From: Pedobacter nutrimenti
GTDB taxonomy: Bacteria > Bacteroidota > Bacteroidia > Sphingobacteriales > Sphingobacteriaceae
DNA: 64,000 bases
Assembly: GCF_003208655.1 (NCBI RefSeq)
Contig: NZ_QKLU01000003.1
Location: 571,745 to 635,744, forward strand
Direction of reading: 5' to 3'
Below, in pieces: positions 42,664 to 52,291 of this stretch. A model generated the notes under the pieces. It was not told where the DNA came from and ran no database searches. It worked only from the letters and a program-made list of their open reading frames with translations. The position numbers were made by a program, and so were the translations under genes. Position 1 is the first letter of the stretch. Every line of letters begins with the position of its first letter.

Positions 42664-44255
42664 TGAACAGAAAATTTGTTTTGAACTTACTTGCCGGTAT
42701 GGCAGGTTTGTTCATTTGTTCCTGTGCGGCAAAACCCATACTGACCAATTTCCATGAAGGGGTTTACGGTTACGATTCTACAAAAATGGATGTGTTAGAG
42801 GTGACAGTAACACCAAGGCCCGTTATTGTACCCAAAGAAGACAAGCCAGTGCTGCGGACTTTTGTCGATTTTCCCGATTCGTTGAAACACTTGTATCTAA
42901 AAACCATGGCCGCCAGAACCAAAACTCCGGAAGAACTGGTTAAAGCATTACAAATTCCACTTGTCAAGGAAGAAAAAAAAGAGGCGGCAGCACGCCCGAC
43001 TAAGTTTGACGAGTTTAAATTGGTTTTTGAATTTTCGAACACCAAAAAATATTACAACAGTAAACTGATGATGCATCCGGGAACAAGAATGGAACTTTTA
43101 AATACCACGTTAAGCATTGCCCCGGATTCCTATGCCTCCTTTTATTCTATAGATAAATTGCAAAATGAAATTGAGCAGGCCGATTTTGGGGCCCTGAGCA
43201 GAATGCAAAACGTTAAATACGATTTAAAGTTAACCGGCGAAGGCAGCTTGGGCAGCGGGACCACGCAAAAAACGGTAAACGGATCTTCCAATTCCAACAG
43301 CAGGAAAAACGACTATACGGGTACCGCATATAATGGCAGTGATAAAGAGACCGGAAAAAACAATGCCGTAAACAGTTTCGAAAATGGAAGCACCAGCAAC
43401 AGGGAAACCAATACCACAGCTGATGCCAAAGCAACGGCAAAGGCCGAGGCGGCTTATGCAAATGAGCAGGTCATAAACGAAGCCAGGGCCGTTAAACTGG
43501 AAAGAATGCGGCTTGGTTTTGCAATGAAGGAAAAATCTTTAAGCATCACCCAGGGGGCCCTTCCAGGCGGGGACATTAGTTTAAACGTATTTGTAACGGC
43601 AGTTTTGCAATTTAAAAACCCAAAGGATGCCCATCTGGTCGATACACAGGACGTTTATTATTTTGAAAACCTTTTTGACGCAGACAATCAGGCAACCCCG
43701 GCAAAAGACCTGAGTTTTAGCAAACGAAGGGTAACCTATGTGAATTGTAAAAATGCAACAGACATCAATTTAAGCAGCAGTTATGAAGGCTCGGTTAGAA
43801 TGGTTGGCAATGAAAAGGGAAAAAGCGGAAACAACATGCTCGAATACGACGACCATGTTACCTACCGGAAGCTCATTAAAGGAGTGCCTCAGGAACTTAA
43901 AATTGATGCCCAAAGATTTTGTAAAAATACCTATAGGGTGGTGGCCAATATAGACGAAGGCAAAGAAGACTATGTGCTGCGCATTAGCGCACCGCTGGAC
44001 ATGAAGGTCACCCTGTTCACAGACGACGAACCCGAGCTGTTTTTACAGTGGTTGCGCAACGTGATCAGCCAGCCTAAAGTTGCAGCATTGACATCAAAAA
44101 AAATCAGGTTGTATTTTTACAGTGCCAGCTCGAAAAAAAGTATCCTGGTGGTGGGCAGTGAAGTGGCTAAAAGCTTAAAAGATTTAGATCGTTTAAGCAA
44201 CATCCGTTTGGAAGAAGTACTGCCACCGGTGGCACCAGTGGTGGATAAATCTTAA
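42663..44255 (+). CDS. Unknown lipoprotein with Asn/Ser/Thr-rich insert
   Basis: A 530-residue lipoprotein (lipobox FICSC, Cys21). Residues about 110-190 look beta-rich (FKLVFEFSNTKKYYNSKLMM), about 190-270 are low-complexity and polar (GSSNSNSRKNDYTGTAYNGS, then ATAKAEAAYANEQV), and about 290-500 again folded (SLNVFVTAVLQFKNPKDAHL; YVLRISAPLDMKVTLFTDDE). Translationally coupled to the 151-residue protein before it. No family recognised. Promoter-like TACTTTTG follows the stop. Confidence 0.7.
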   Translation: MNRKFVLNLLAGMAGLFICSCAAKPILTNFHEGVYGYDSTKMDVLEVTVTPRPVIVPKEDKPVLRTFVDFPDSLKHLYLKTMAARTKTPEELVKALQIPLVKEEKKEAAARPTKFDEFKLVFEFSNTKKYYNSKLMMHPGTRMELLNTTLSIAPDSYASFYSIDKLQNEIEQADFGALSRMQNVKYDLKLTGEGSLGSGTTQKTVNGSSNSNSRKNDYTGTAYNGSDKETGKNNAVNSFENGSTSNRETNTTADAKATAKAEAAYANEQVINEARAVKLERMRLGFAMKEKSLSITQGALPGGDISLNVFVTAVLQFKNPKDAHLVDTQDVYYFENLFDADNQATPAKDLSFSKRRVTYVNCKNATDINLSSSYEGSVRMVGNEKGKSGNNMLEYDDHVTYRKLIKGVPQELKIDAQRFCKNTYRVVANIDEGKEDYVLRISAPLDMKVTLFTDDEPELFLQWLRNVISQPKVAALTSKKIRLYFYSASSKKSILVVGSEVAKSLKDLDRLSNIRLEEVLPPVAPVVDKS

Positions 44256-44282
44256 AGTTAAATTTTTTTCCAATACCACCGG

Positions 44283-44290
44283 TACTTTTG
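44283..44290 (+). promoter_or_regulatory. Putative -7 element of the fecR/susC operon
   Basis: TACTTTTG matches TAnnTTTG, 39 bp before the fecR ATG, inside CACCGGTACTTTTG, which recurs at 40287. No clear TTTG stands at -33. Confidence 0.4.
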
Positions 44291-44328
44291 CCCTGGTCAA
44301 ACGTTCTTCCTAGTATAAGCCAAATACT

Positions 44329-45468
44329 ATGAACCACCACCAGGTGATCCGATTACTTGAAAAATACAACAGCGGTTTATGCAGTTCAGCAGAACAACAA
44401 CGCATAGAACAATGGCTGGATAAGCAGCAGCTGCCAGAAAACCCCTGGGCAGGCTTTGACCAGGCTACCCGCCGGCAAAGCCTGTTAAAGGTGCGCAGCA
44501 GGCTAAAGCACAGCATTGGCCAAAAGAAAAAACATCAGCTTTGGAAAAGCCTGCTGCAAAGTGCCGCCATTTTGGTGCTGCTTGCCGGGGCTGTGTTTTT
44601 TTACCATAAAGCTAAGCACAATGCACCGGACCCCTTAAAACAAAACCTGGCGCAAAACGATGTAAAGCCCGGTGGCAACAAAGCCTACCTGACCCTGTCT
44701 AATGGCAAGCGCATTGCCCTAAGCGATGCCGCCAACGGACAGCTGGCCACAGAATCCGGGGCGCAGATTACCAAAACAAAGCAGGGTGAAATTACATACA
44801 CGGACCTGCAACCTGCAAAACCAGGCGCCCGGCAGTACAACACCATAGAAACCCCTAAAGGAGGCACCTATCAGCTGCGTTTGCCCGATGGGACCAAAGT
44901 GTGGCTCAACGCCGCTTCAATGCTGCGGTATCCGGTTTCATTTGCCGCGAGTGCAAACCGTGTGGTAGAATTGAGCGGCGAAGCCTACTTTGAAGTGGCT
45001 AAGGATAAACAGCACCCCTTTAAAGTGAATTCTGCAGGGCAACAGGTAGAAGTGCTGGGCACACACTTTAACATCAATACCTACCCGGACAACAAAAGCC
45101 CCAAAACCACTTTGCTCGAAGGCGCCGTAAAAGTTAAAGCCTTTGGCGGGCAGAAAGTATTGCAGCCCGGAGAAGAGGCCAGCTTGTACAGCGGCAACAT
45201 CCATATTGAAAAAGCCGACCTGCAGCAGGCCCTGGACTGGAAAAACGGTGACTTTATGTTTCGAAAAGAAAGCCTGTTGCACCTGATGCAAAGGGTGGCC
45301 CGCTGGTACGACATTGATGTGGTGTATGCAAAAGACCTCGATACCGGCCAAACCTTTAGCGGTCAGGTGTCCAGAACAAAAAACCTAAGCGAAGTACTTA
45401 AAAGCCTGGCCTTAAGCGGACAACTCAAATACCAGGTTCAAGGGCGTACCGTAACCCTGTACCTTTAA
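44329..45468 (+). CDS. FecR-family anti-sigma factor, no sigma gene adjoining
   Basis: A 379-residue inner-membrane regulator: cytoplasmic N part 1-70 (HHQVIRLLEKYNSGLCSSAE); one helix about 74-93 (SLLQSAAILVLLAGAVFFYH); FecR domain about 180-275 (YQLRLPDGTKVWLNAASMLR, VVELSGEAYFEVAKD); and DUF4974 about 305-378 (GDFMFRKESLLHLMQRVARW). Typically an ECF sigma gene precedes such a gene; here the gene before is an unrelated lipoprotein. Downstream susC has an STN domain, the expected signalling partner. Confidence 0.92.
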   Translation: MNHHQVIRLLEKYNSGLCSSAEQQRIEQWLDKQQLPENPWAGFDQATRRQSLLKVRSRLKHSIGQKKKHQLWKSLLQSAAILVLLAGAVFFYHKAKHNAPDPLKQNLAQNDVKPGGNKAYLTLSNGKRIALSDAANGQLATESGAQITKTKQGEITYTDLQPAKPGARQYNTIETPKGGTYQLRLPDGTKVWLNAASMLRYPVSFAASANRVVELSGEAYFEVAKDKQHPFKVNSAGQQVEVLGTHFNINTYPDNKSPKTTLLEGAVKVKAFGGQKVLQPGEEASLYSGNIHIEKADLQQALDWKNGDFMFRKESLLHLMQRVARWYDIDVVYAKDLDTGQTFSGQVSRTKNLSEVLKSLALSGQLKYQVQGRTVTLYL

Positions 45469-45572
45469 CAGCCGGTTAAAGCATTGTATAAAATAAACCA
45501 AACACAAAAACGAACATGAAAGCAGCACATCCGCAGTAAAGGAAACCAAGCCCTATGGATGAGCCAAAAAAA

Positions 45573-45599
45573 CCGGATAGTGTTCGTAGCACCATCCGG
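45573..45599 (+). other. Hairpin in the susC leader
   Basis: CCGGATAGTG can pair with CACCATCCGG, with one mismatched pair, around a short loop, about 60 bp before the susC ATG. There is no T run. The leader between fecR and susC (45469-45657) is 189 bp and otherwise without clear genes. Confidence 0.35.
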
Positions 45600-45657
45600 A
45601 AAGATTTTGGGTCACACCCTCCCGGGGTAAGGGAGAAAATCAATTTGACAAGACTTT

Positions 45658-48600
45658 ATGTATAAACCCAACACAGACAAAAGTATGAATTTAAATGCTT
45701 TTAACCTAGGTGTGCCCAGTCTGCGCATACCTCCAACATTACTATTGATGATGCGATTAACCATCCTGATGCTCTGCGCAGGTATTTTACAGGTGAGTGC
45801 CCGTACTTACGGGCAAAAAATCACTTTAACACAACGCAATGCCCCGCTGGTGGCTGTACTTAAAGAACTCCGGAAACAAAGTGGCTACGATTTTTTGTAC
45901 AGCGACAAAATTATGGAGCAGGCCAAACCCGTTAGCCTGGATGTTAAAAATGCCGGGCTGGAAGAAGTGCTGGAACGCTGTTTTGAAAACCAGCCTTTAA
46001 GCTATAACATCGAAAACAAAATTGTAACCATTAAAGCGAAAACGCCTTCCTTTCTGGAAAAGCTGGCTGCTGCCTGGCGCAATGCCGATGTGCATTGCCG
46101 TGTGGAAGATGAAAAAGGGGAGCCCTTGGCTGGGGCGTCGGTAAGGGTAAAGGGAACCAACAAAGCCGTAGTGACCGACGATAAAGGCGAGTTTACCATA
46201 AAGCAGCTGGAAGAAAATACGGTGCTGGTCATTTCGTACCTGGGCTATAAAACAAAGGAGATTTTAGCAAAGGAAGTTTCGGGCTCTTCGGCCATACAGC
46301 TGGAACCAGCGGCAGGAGAGCTTAAAGAAGTAGGGATTATCAGTACCGGTTACCAGAACCTAAATAAAGAAAGGGCCACGGGGAGTTTTGTACAGGTCGA
46401 TAACCAGCTGCTCAACCGCGACCTGGGCAGCAACGTACTGGCCCGGCTGGATGGGATCACCAGCGGGGTGATTTTTAACAAAGCGGCCAACCGGGTAGGA
46501 AACGACCCGACCATAAGCATACGGGGCCGGAGCACCATTTTTGCAAACACCAACCCGCTTATTGTACTGGACAATTTCCCTTATGAGGGAGATGTAAACA
46601 ACATTAACCCCAGCGACATCGAATCGGTAACGATATTAAAAGATGCCGCTGCGGCATCCATTTGGGGCGTACGGGCCGGTAACGGGGTCATCGTACTGAG
46701 CTCAAAAAAAGGGAAATACAACAGTGCCCCATCGGTTGCCTTTCGTTCGGTATACAGCATCAATGAAAAGGAAAACCTGTTTGCTGTACCACAACTCAGC
46801 TCGGCACAGTTTATCGAAGTGCAAAGGTTTTTCTTTGAAAAGGGCTATTATGATAGAGAGTTAAGCGCTTTTCCTTATAATCCACAATCGCAGGCAGTCG
46901 ACCTGCTGGAGCAGCAACGCAAAGGTTTAATTAGTATGGCCGAGTTAAACAATCGTTTGGAAGCTTTAGGGAAAATTGATACCCGCACCGATTATATTAA
47001 ATATTTTTTACGGCCGGCCCAATTGCAACAATATGCTTTAAGCATTAGCGGGGGTGGGCCGCATAACCAGTATTACTTTTCAGCAGGCTACGACCAGAAC
47101 CTGGGCAGTAAAGTGTCAGACGATAACAACCGCTTAACTGTCAATGCCCGCAATACCTATAATTTATTTAAAGACCGCTTGGAGCTCAGTACCGGCTTAT
47201 TGTTTGTTAAAACCCGGTCCCGGTCTAATGCCAATTCTTATGGCATTGAATATCCTTATGAGCAATTGACCGATGCTTCGGGCAATGCTTTGGCGGTAAC
47301 CAGAGATTATAGTCAACCAGCTAAAGATGCTTATTTGGGCAAAGGTTTACTGGACTGGAACTATTACCCCCTAAATGAAAGGTTTAACCAGGGCAATGTA
47401 AACAAAAACACAGAATACACTTTAAACCTGGGGCTTAACTATAAAATTTTACCCAAACTGCTGGACATACAAGCCACCTACCAATACCAGCAAGGCAATA
47501 GTGAAGGGGTGAGTACGAATGCATTAAATGACTATTCGACAAGGAAACAGATCAACGGTTTTAGCCAGATTGATCCTGTAACAGGCGTAGTGTACCGCCC
47601 CCTTCCTTTAGGTGATATTGTAAGCACCAATACAGGAACTTACAGCGTTCAAAACGGCAGGTTGCAACTCAACTACCATCAGGTTTTTGGAACAGCACAT
47701 GAAATCACGGCATTAGCAGGAACAGAAATTAGGGATTATAATACTTTTGCCAGTTCAGGAGGTTTTTATGGTTATAATGGAAGCACAGCCACAGATCAAC
47801 AGGTAGACTATTTTAAATACTATCCACTGTTGATTGAAGGATATAATTCCATAATTGACAGGCTTGGAGGAAGCCAATCCGGGACAACAGACCGCTATAT
47901 TTCTTATTATGCCAATGCAGCCTACATTTACCAATCTAAATACATTTTGTCTGCCAGTATCCGAAAAGATGAATCCAATTTGTTTGGGGTTAATGCCAAT
48001 CAAAAAGGAGTGCCATTATATTCGATGGGCCTGGCATGGGAACTAAATAAAGAGAAATTTTACCATTTGGCAGCCTTGCCCAATTTAAAATTAAGGCTCA
48101 CTTATGGTTACAACGGGAATCTGGACAAAAGACTTTCTGCTTATGTCACTTCTAGTCAAGAAATTTATCCGAATCAATTCAGTGAACTTTATCAAAAAAT
48201 TGAAAACCCACCAAACCCCAATTTAAGCTGGGAAAAGATACGGAACATTAACGTAGCTGTAGATTTTGCTTTAAAAAATCAGGTGCTAAGTGGTAGCATA
48301 GAGTTTTATTCAAAAAAAGGGACAAACTTAATAGGGGATAGCCCTATGGCTCAACAGTCCGGTATTACAACATTTAGAGGGAATACGGCTGATGTGTTGA
48401 CTAAAGGTTTGGAACTTACCTTAAATAGCATAAATCTAAAAGGGAGTGTAAGTTGGAGGACTAATTTTCTGTTCAACTATGTGAAAGATAAAATTACGGG
48501 TTATAAAATACAAGGAGCAATTAACGACTATTATGTAGGCAATGATATCCCTATTATCGGCAAACCTTACGCTGCACTTTTTGCCTACCGTTGGGCAGGG

Positions 48601-49197
48601 CTAGATAACCAGGGCAACCCACAAGGCTATTTAGACGGTCACGTCAGTAAAGATTATAAAGCCATGGAACTCACTGCCCGAGCAGATCAACTGGTATATA
48701 AAGGTTCGGCCAGTCCAACCATTTTTGGAAGCTTACGTAATGATTTTTTTTATAAAGGCTTTGGGTTTTCGGTGAATGTCATTTATAAAATGGGTTATTA
48801 TTTCAGGCGACCATCTTATGTAAGTCGTAGTCCGGTTTATGCAAGCACCACAGATTACGAGAAACGTTGGCAAAAACCGGGTGATGAAAATTATACCAAT
48901 GTGCCTTCTGTCATTTATCCTTCAGACGGTTTGAGAAGTAGCTTTTTTGAGAGATCAGAAGTCCTCGTAGAAAAAGGCGATCACATCCGCCTGCATGACC
49001 TGCAATTCAATTATACGTTTAGTCACATCGCTAAATCCATTTTGAACCACTTTAAATTATCCTTTACAGCCAGCAACCTGGGGGCTATTTTGTGGCGGGC
49101 CAATAAATTGGGATTGGATCCAGACAATGTAGGAAAGAACCGTTTTTATGCTCCTGTACCTAGGGTTTATGCCATAGGCGCAACAGTTACTTTATAA
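45658..49197 (+). CDS. SusC/RagA TonB-linked outer membrane protein with STN domain
   Basis: A 1179-residue transporter. Signal region to about 50 (TILMLCAGILQVSARTYGQ; Met10 is an alternative start). STN domain about 53-127 (KITLTQRNAPLVAVLKELRK, SYNIENKIVTIKAK) signals to FecR. CarboxypepD_reg about 145-225; plug about 230-350 with VGNDPTISIRGRSTIFANTN and VTILKDAAAASIWGVRAGNG; barrel to the end PRVYAIGATVTL. Partner SusD follows in 19 bp. Import of a polymer or peptide through the pair is likely; substrate unknown. Confidence 0.95.
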   Translation: MYKPNTDKSMNLNAFNLGVPSLRIPPTLLLMMRLTILMLCAGILQVSARTYGQKITLTQRNAPLVAVLKELRKQSGYDFLYSDKIMEQAKPVSLDVKNAGLEEVLERCFENQPLSYNIENKIVTIKAKTPSFLEKLAAAWRNADVHCRVEDEKGEPLAGASVRVKGTNKAVVTDDKGEFTIKQLEENTVLVISYLGYKTKEILAKEVSGSSAIQLEPAAGELKEVGIISTGYQNLNKERATGSFVQVDNQLLNRDLGSNVLARLDGITSGVIFNKAANRVGNDPTISIRGRSTIFANTNPLIVLDNFPYEGDVNNINPSDIESVTILKDAAAASIWGVRAGNGVIVLSSKKGKYNSAPSVAFRSVYSINEKENLFAVPQLSSAQFIEVQRFFFEKGYYDRELSAFPYNPQSQAVDLLEQQRKGLISMAELNNRLEALGKIDTRTDYIKYFLRPAQLQQYALSISGGGPHNQYYFSAGYDQNLGSKVSDDNNRLTVNARNTYNLFKDRLELSTGLLFVKTRSRSNANSYGIEYPYEQLTDASGNALAVTRDYSQPAKDAYLGKGLLDWNYYPLNERFNQGNVNKNTEYTLNLGLNYKILPKLLDIQATYQYQQGNSEGVSTNALNDYSTRKQINGFSQIDPVTGVVYRPLPLGDIVSTNTGTYSVQNGRLQLNYHQVFGTAHEITALAGTEIRDYNTFASSGGFYGYNGSTATDQQVDYFKYYPLLIEGYNSIIDRLGGSQSGTTDRYISYYANAAYIYQSKYILSASIRKDESNLFGVNANQKGVPLYSMGLAWELNKEKFYHLAALPNLKLRLTYGYNGNLDKRLSAYVTSSQEIYPNQFSELYQKIENPPNPNLSWEKIRNINVAVDFALKNQVLSGSIEFYSKKGTNLIGDSPMAQQSGITTFRGNTADVLTKGLELTLNSINLKGSVSWRTNFLFNYVKDKITGYKIQGAINDYYVGNDIPIIGKPYAALFAYRWAGLDNQGNPQGYLDGHVSKDYKAMELTARADQLVYKGSASPTIFGSLRNDFFYKGFGFSVNVIYKMGYYFRRPSYVSRSPVYASTTDYEKRWQKPGDENYTNVPSVIYPSDGLRSSFFERSEVLVEKGDHIRLHDLQFNYTFSHIAKSILNHFKLSFTASNLGAILWRANKLGLDPDNVGKNRFYAPVPRVYAIGATVTL

Positions 49198-49215
49198 AAT
49201 ATCAATCCCATACAA

Positions 49216-50610
49216 ATGAAACTAAAAAATACCTTACTAATCCTTTTAATGCTATTTGCACTGCAAGGCTGTAAAAAGGCTGAATTTTTAGATAAAAAAC
49301 CAAATACAAAATTGGTGGTGCCCGAAACTTTAGCCGATATGAAGGCCATTTTGGATAATTTGGATGTTATGAACGGCTGTAGTCCAGGCCTCCCGGTTTT
49401 ATCAGCCGATGAATACTTTTATCCAGCACTTTCCGATTGGAATTCGGCTTCAACCGCTACAGAAAGAAATGCCTATATCTGGGCAAAAGACATTTATGTG
49501 GGAACGCAAATCATCGGCGATTGGAACAAGCCTTACGGGGCTATATTTTATGCCAATGTGGTTTTAGACCAATGGAATAAACTACCGACTGATCAAAAGA
49601 ATAGTCCTACTGGACAATTTGTAAAAGGATTTGCACTTTTTCATAGGGCCTATAATTCTTATGAGTTATTACAAACCTTCTCGGTAGCGTATGATCCTGC
49701 AACAGCAGGTTCAGATCTGGGCATTCCATTACGGTTATCTTCAGACATCAATGATCGCCAACCCCGCGCTTCTGTTCAACAAAGTTACCAGCAGGTAATT
49801 TTGGACCTAGAAAACGCAGAAGCTTTGCTTGCAGGTACTCCTTTTCCAGAGAAGAATAGAAACCGTCCTTGCTCTGCAAGCTTAAATGCTTTAGAGGCCA
49901 GGGTATATTTAAGTATGCGAAATTATCCAAAAGCACAAGACGCCGCCAAAAAATCTCTGGCTTTATACAATAAACTGGTGGATTACAACTCTCTGGATCA
50001 AAATAGTGATTTTCCTTTTGGCTTTGATTACCTAAATATTTTTCTAGAGGTATTATGCTTAAAGTCATCCAGTATTTATAATAATACGGTTATGGGGTTT
50101 AATGCTGGGCTTCCAACTGAACAGTCCTTAATTGATCTGTACGAATCAAATGATTTACGTAGAACCATTTTTTTTAGTGTGTATCAGGGAAATTTTTACC
50201 TGAAAGCTGGATATGTGTTTAATGGATTTTTTTTTACTGGTCTTGCAGTAGATGAAGTCTACCTAATCAATGCAGAGTGTTTAGCCCGAAAGGGTGATCT
50301 GGATAATGCTCTAAAGTTTTTAAACCAGCTATTGGAAAAACGTTACGTAACAGGTAAGTATGTGGCTTTTCAATCTACTTCTAAGCAGGAAGTAATAGAC
50401 AAGATCCTTTTGGAACGCAGAAAAGAACTGGTTTGGAGAGGGCTCAGGTGGTCTGACATCAAACGCCTCAATAAGGAAGGTTCGAACATTACTTTAACCC
50501 GTAACCTTGGCGGCCAAACTTATACTTTACCGCCTAATGATCCTCGCTATGCTTTACCTATCCCTGATGATGAAATCGCTTTAAGCGGTATTCAGCAAAA
50601 CCCACGCTAA
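49216..50610 (+). CDS. SusD/RagB-family surface lipoprotein
   Basis: A 464-residue lipoprotein (lipobox ALQGC, Cys19) with the SusD helical repeat region (FVKGFALFHRAYNSYELLQT; SASLNALEARVYLSMRNYPK) and the C-terminal family signature ILLERRKELVWRGLRWSDIK. It caps SusC and captures substrate at the cell surface. It follows susC by 19 bp in the same operon. The opening KKAEFLDKKPNTKLVVPETL is the usual SusD start. Confidence 0.93.
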   Translation: MKLKNTLLILLMLFALQGCKKAEFLDKKPNTKLVVPETLADMKAILDNLDVMNGCSPGLPVLSADEYFYPALSDWNSASTATERNAYIWAKDIYVGTQIIGDWNKPYGAIFYANVVLDQWNKLPTDQKNSPTGQFVKGFALFHRAYNSYELLQTFSVAYDPATAGSDLGIPLRLSSDINDRQPRASVQQSYQQVILDLENAEALLAGTPFPEKNRNRPCSASLNALEARVYLSMRNYPKAQDAAKKSLALYNKLVDYNSLDQNSDFPFGFDYLNIFLEVLCLKSSSIYNNTVMGFNAGLPTEQSLIDLYESNDLRRTIFFSVYQGNFYLKAGYVFNGFFFTGLAVDEVYLINAECLARKGDLDNALKFLNQLLEKRYVTGKYVAFQSTSKQEVIDKILLERRKELVWRGLRWSDIKRLNKEGSNITLTRNLGGQTYTLPPNDPRYALPIPDDEIALSGIQQNPR

Positions 50611-50662
50611 AGAACTTAAATATTAACTCAAATAAATCAGTACTAATCAACAAAAATATACT

Positions 50663-52183
50663 ATGAGACAAATTATATGGTTATTCCCGGTATTTCTTCT
50701 GTTCTACACAGTCAAACTGAAAGCCCAGAAAGCTATTGGCACTTTTATCCTGCACGGAGAAATTGACCCCAAACTAAAAGTAGACTCGGTATACATTGCC
50801 TTTAACAATTATTATTCAGACTACTTATATCAATCTGCTTATATGCAACAGATATACTGTAAAGTGAAAAATGGAAAATTTGAATTGAAACTCGATAATG
50901 TAGATGAGGTTGGGTATATGCGAATGTTTGCCTATGGCGATAAAATATACGAAGGTAGGGATCTTTTTTTGGTAGAAGCGGGTGATGAAATATGGCTAAA
51001 GGCAGATGGAAAATACCTTGCATTTAGTGGTAAAGGTGCTGAGAAATACAATTACATTGTACAGGCTGAAAACAAAATAACTGCTTTTCGAAAAGAACAC
51101 CCAATACCAAAATTTACTTCAAAAATAGAAAGACTGCGTTTTTCCCGTAAGCTAGGAGCAGAAGAAACGAAGGAACGACAAATGATGTTGGAACAATGCA
51201 AGGGAAAACTGACTGAAAAGAGTTATGCTTTACTGGAATTTGACAATATAAGCCGGCCAATTTATTCAGATATTGATCAGTTGTTTGGAGTAAATGGCTA
51301 TGATCCTGCTCCATATAAAGACCATTACAAGGAAATTTTAGCTTATTACGATTTGGACGCGCCCTCGGAATTTATTGCAGAGCGGTCCCAGTATTATGCA
51401 GACCTGCTTTATAGAAAAGAACTGATGGAGGTGCTGAATGAAGATCCTGATTACGATTTGAAGAAGAGCTATAACATCGATTACGGGAAATTAGTAAATA
51501 ACATTTTAAAAGGATATTCCGGTCCTTTAAGAGATAAAATTTTTGCCATTAGCAGAAGGTTGGGTGGCCAAACCAAAAGCTATGATCAGTCTTTAAAACA
51601 AGTTTTAAACATAATGGACACCAAAAGGTATAAAGGCGTTTTAACAGCAGAATGGAATGCTTTTGGGAAAGGAAAAGATGCCTTTGATTTTCATTTAAAA
51701 GATACTACCGGTAAAATGATTAGCCTGAAGGATTTAAGGGGAAAGGTAATTGTCGCTGAATTGTACTTTACAGGTTGCCATTGGTGTATTGTTCAAAACG
51801 ATGCAATGAAACCTGTGGTCAAGGAGTTTAAAAACAACCCCAATGTGGTTTTTTTATCTGTGAACCTCGATAAAACGATGAAATCATTTCGGGAGGCTGT
51901 CAAAGGAGGCAAATACACCCATCCGGAATCCATCAATGTATATACCAATGGCAAAGGGGAAGATCATGAGCTCATGAAACATTATGGTTTTTCAGGAGCA
52001 CCTTATGTTATATTAATTGATAAAAATGGAAAGATGCTGGATGGCCATCCGATTGTACCCTGGGTAGGAGATGAAAATGGTATCAATCAGGAGCGTCAGG
52101 ATATTTTTGTGAAAAGTATCAAAGACTACCTGGCGGCCAACCCCTCCACCACACCAGCTCCTATAAAAATGTCCAAAAACTAA
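50663..52183 (+). CDS. TlpA-like thioredoxin-fold protein of the susCD operon
   Basis: A 506-residue exported protein: signal peptide 1-21 (KLKAQ), a DUF4369-like beta region about 25-135, a helical middle, and a C-terminal thioredoxin/AhpC-TSA domain about 338-490 with redox site Cys372-His-Trp-Cys375 (YFTGCHWC) and cis-Pro in FSGAPYVILIDKNG. Such proteins often accompany SusCD pairs in Sphingobacteriaceae. It likely maintains thiols of the uptake machinery or handles disulfide-bonded substrate. Gap to susD 52 bp. Confidence 0.88.
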   Translation: MRQIIWLFPVFLLFYTVKLKAQKAIGTFILHGEIDPKLKVDSVYIAFNNYYSDYLYQSAYMQQIYCKVKNGKFELKLDNVDEVGYMRMFAYGDKIYEGRDLFLVEAGDEIWLKADGKYLAFSGKGAEKYNYIVQAENKITAFRKEHPIPKFTSKIERLRFSRKLGAEETKERQMMLEQCKGKLTEKSYALLEFDNISRPIYSDIDQLFGVNGYDPAPYKDHYKEILAYYDLDAPSEFIAERSQYYADLLYRKELMEVLNEDPDYDLKKSYNIDYGKLVNNILKGYSGPLRDKIFAISRRLGGQTKSYDQSLKQVLNIMDTKRYKGVLTAEWNAFGKGKDAFDFHLKDTTGKMISLKDLRGKVIVAELYFTGCHWCIVQNDAMKPVVKEFKNNPNVVFLSVNLDKTMKSFREAVKGGKYTHPESINVYTNGKGEDHELMKHYGFSGAPYVILIDKNGKMLDGHPIVPWVGDENGINQERQDIFVKSIKDYLAANPSTTPAPIKMSKN

Positions 52184-52211
52184 TACGCTCCATATTAGGT
52201 TAAGTATTCCG

Positions 52212-52231
52212 GGGCCTGTGGCCACAGGCCC
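52212..52231. terminator. Perfect GC-rich palindrome after the susCD-TlpA genes
   Basis: GGGCCTGTGGCCACAGGCCC is a perfect 20 bp palindrome, 28 bp after the stop. As RNA it forms a strong hairpin, but only TTT follows. It may end or stabilise the operon message. Confidence 0.5.
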
Positions 52232-52291
52232 GGTTTACCCCTGTAGCGTTTTCAAAACAATAAAAATTGTAAAACTTAAACCCAGCAAACC

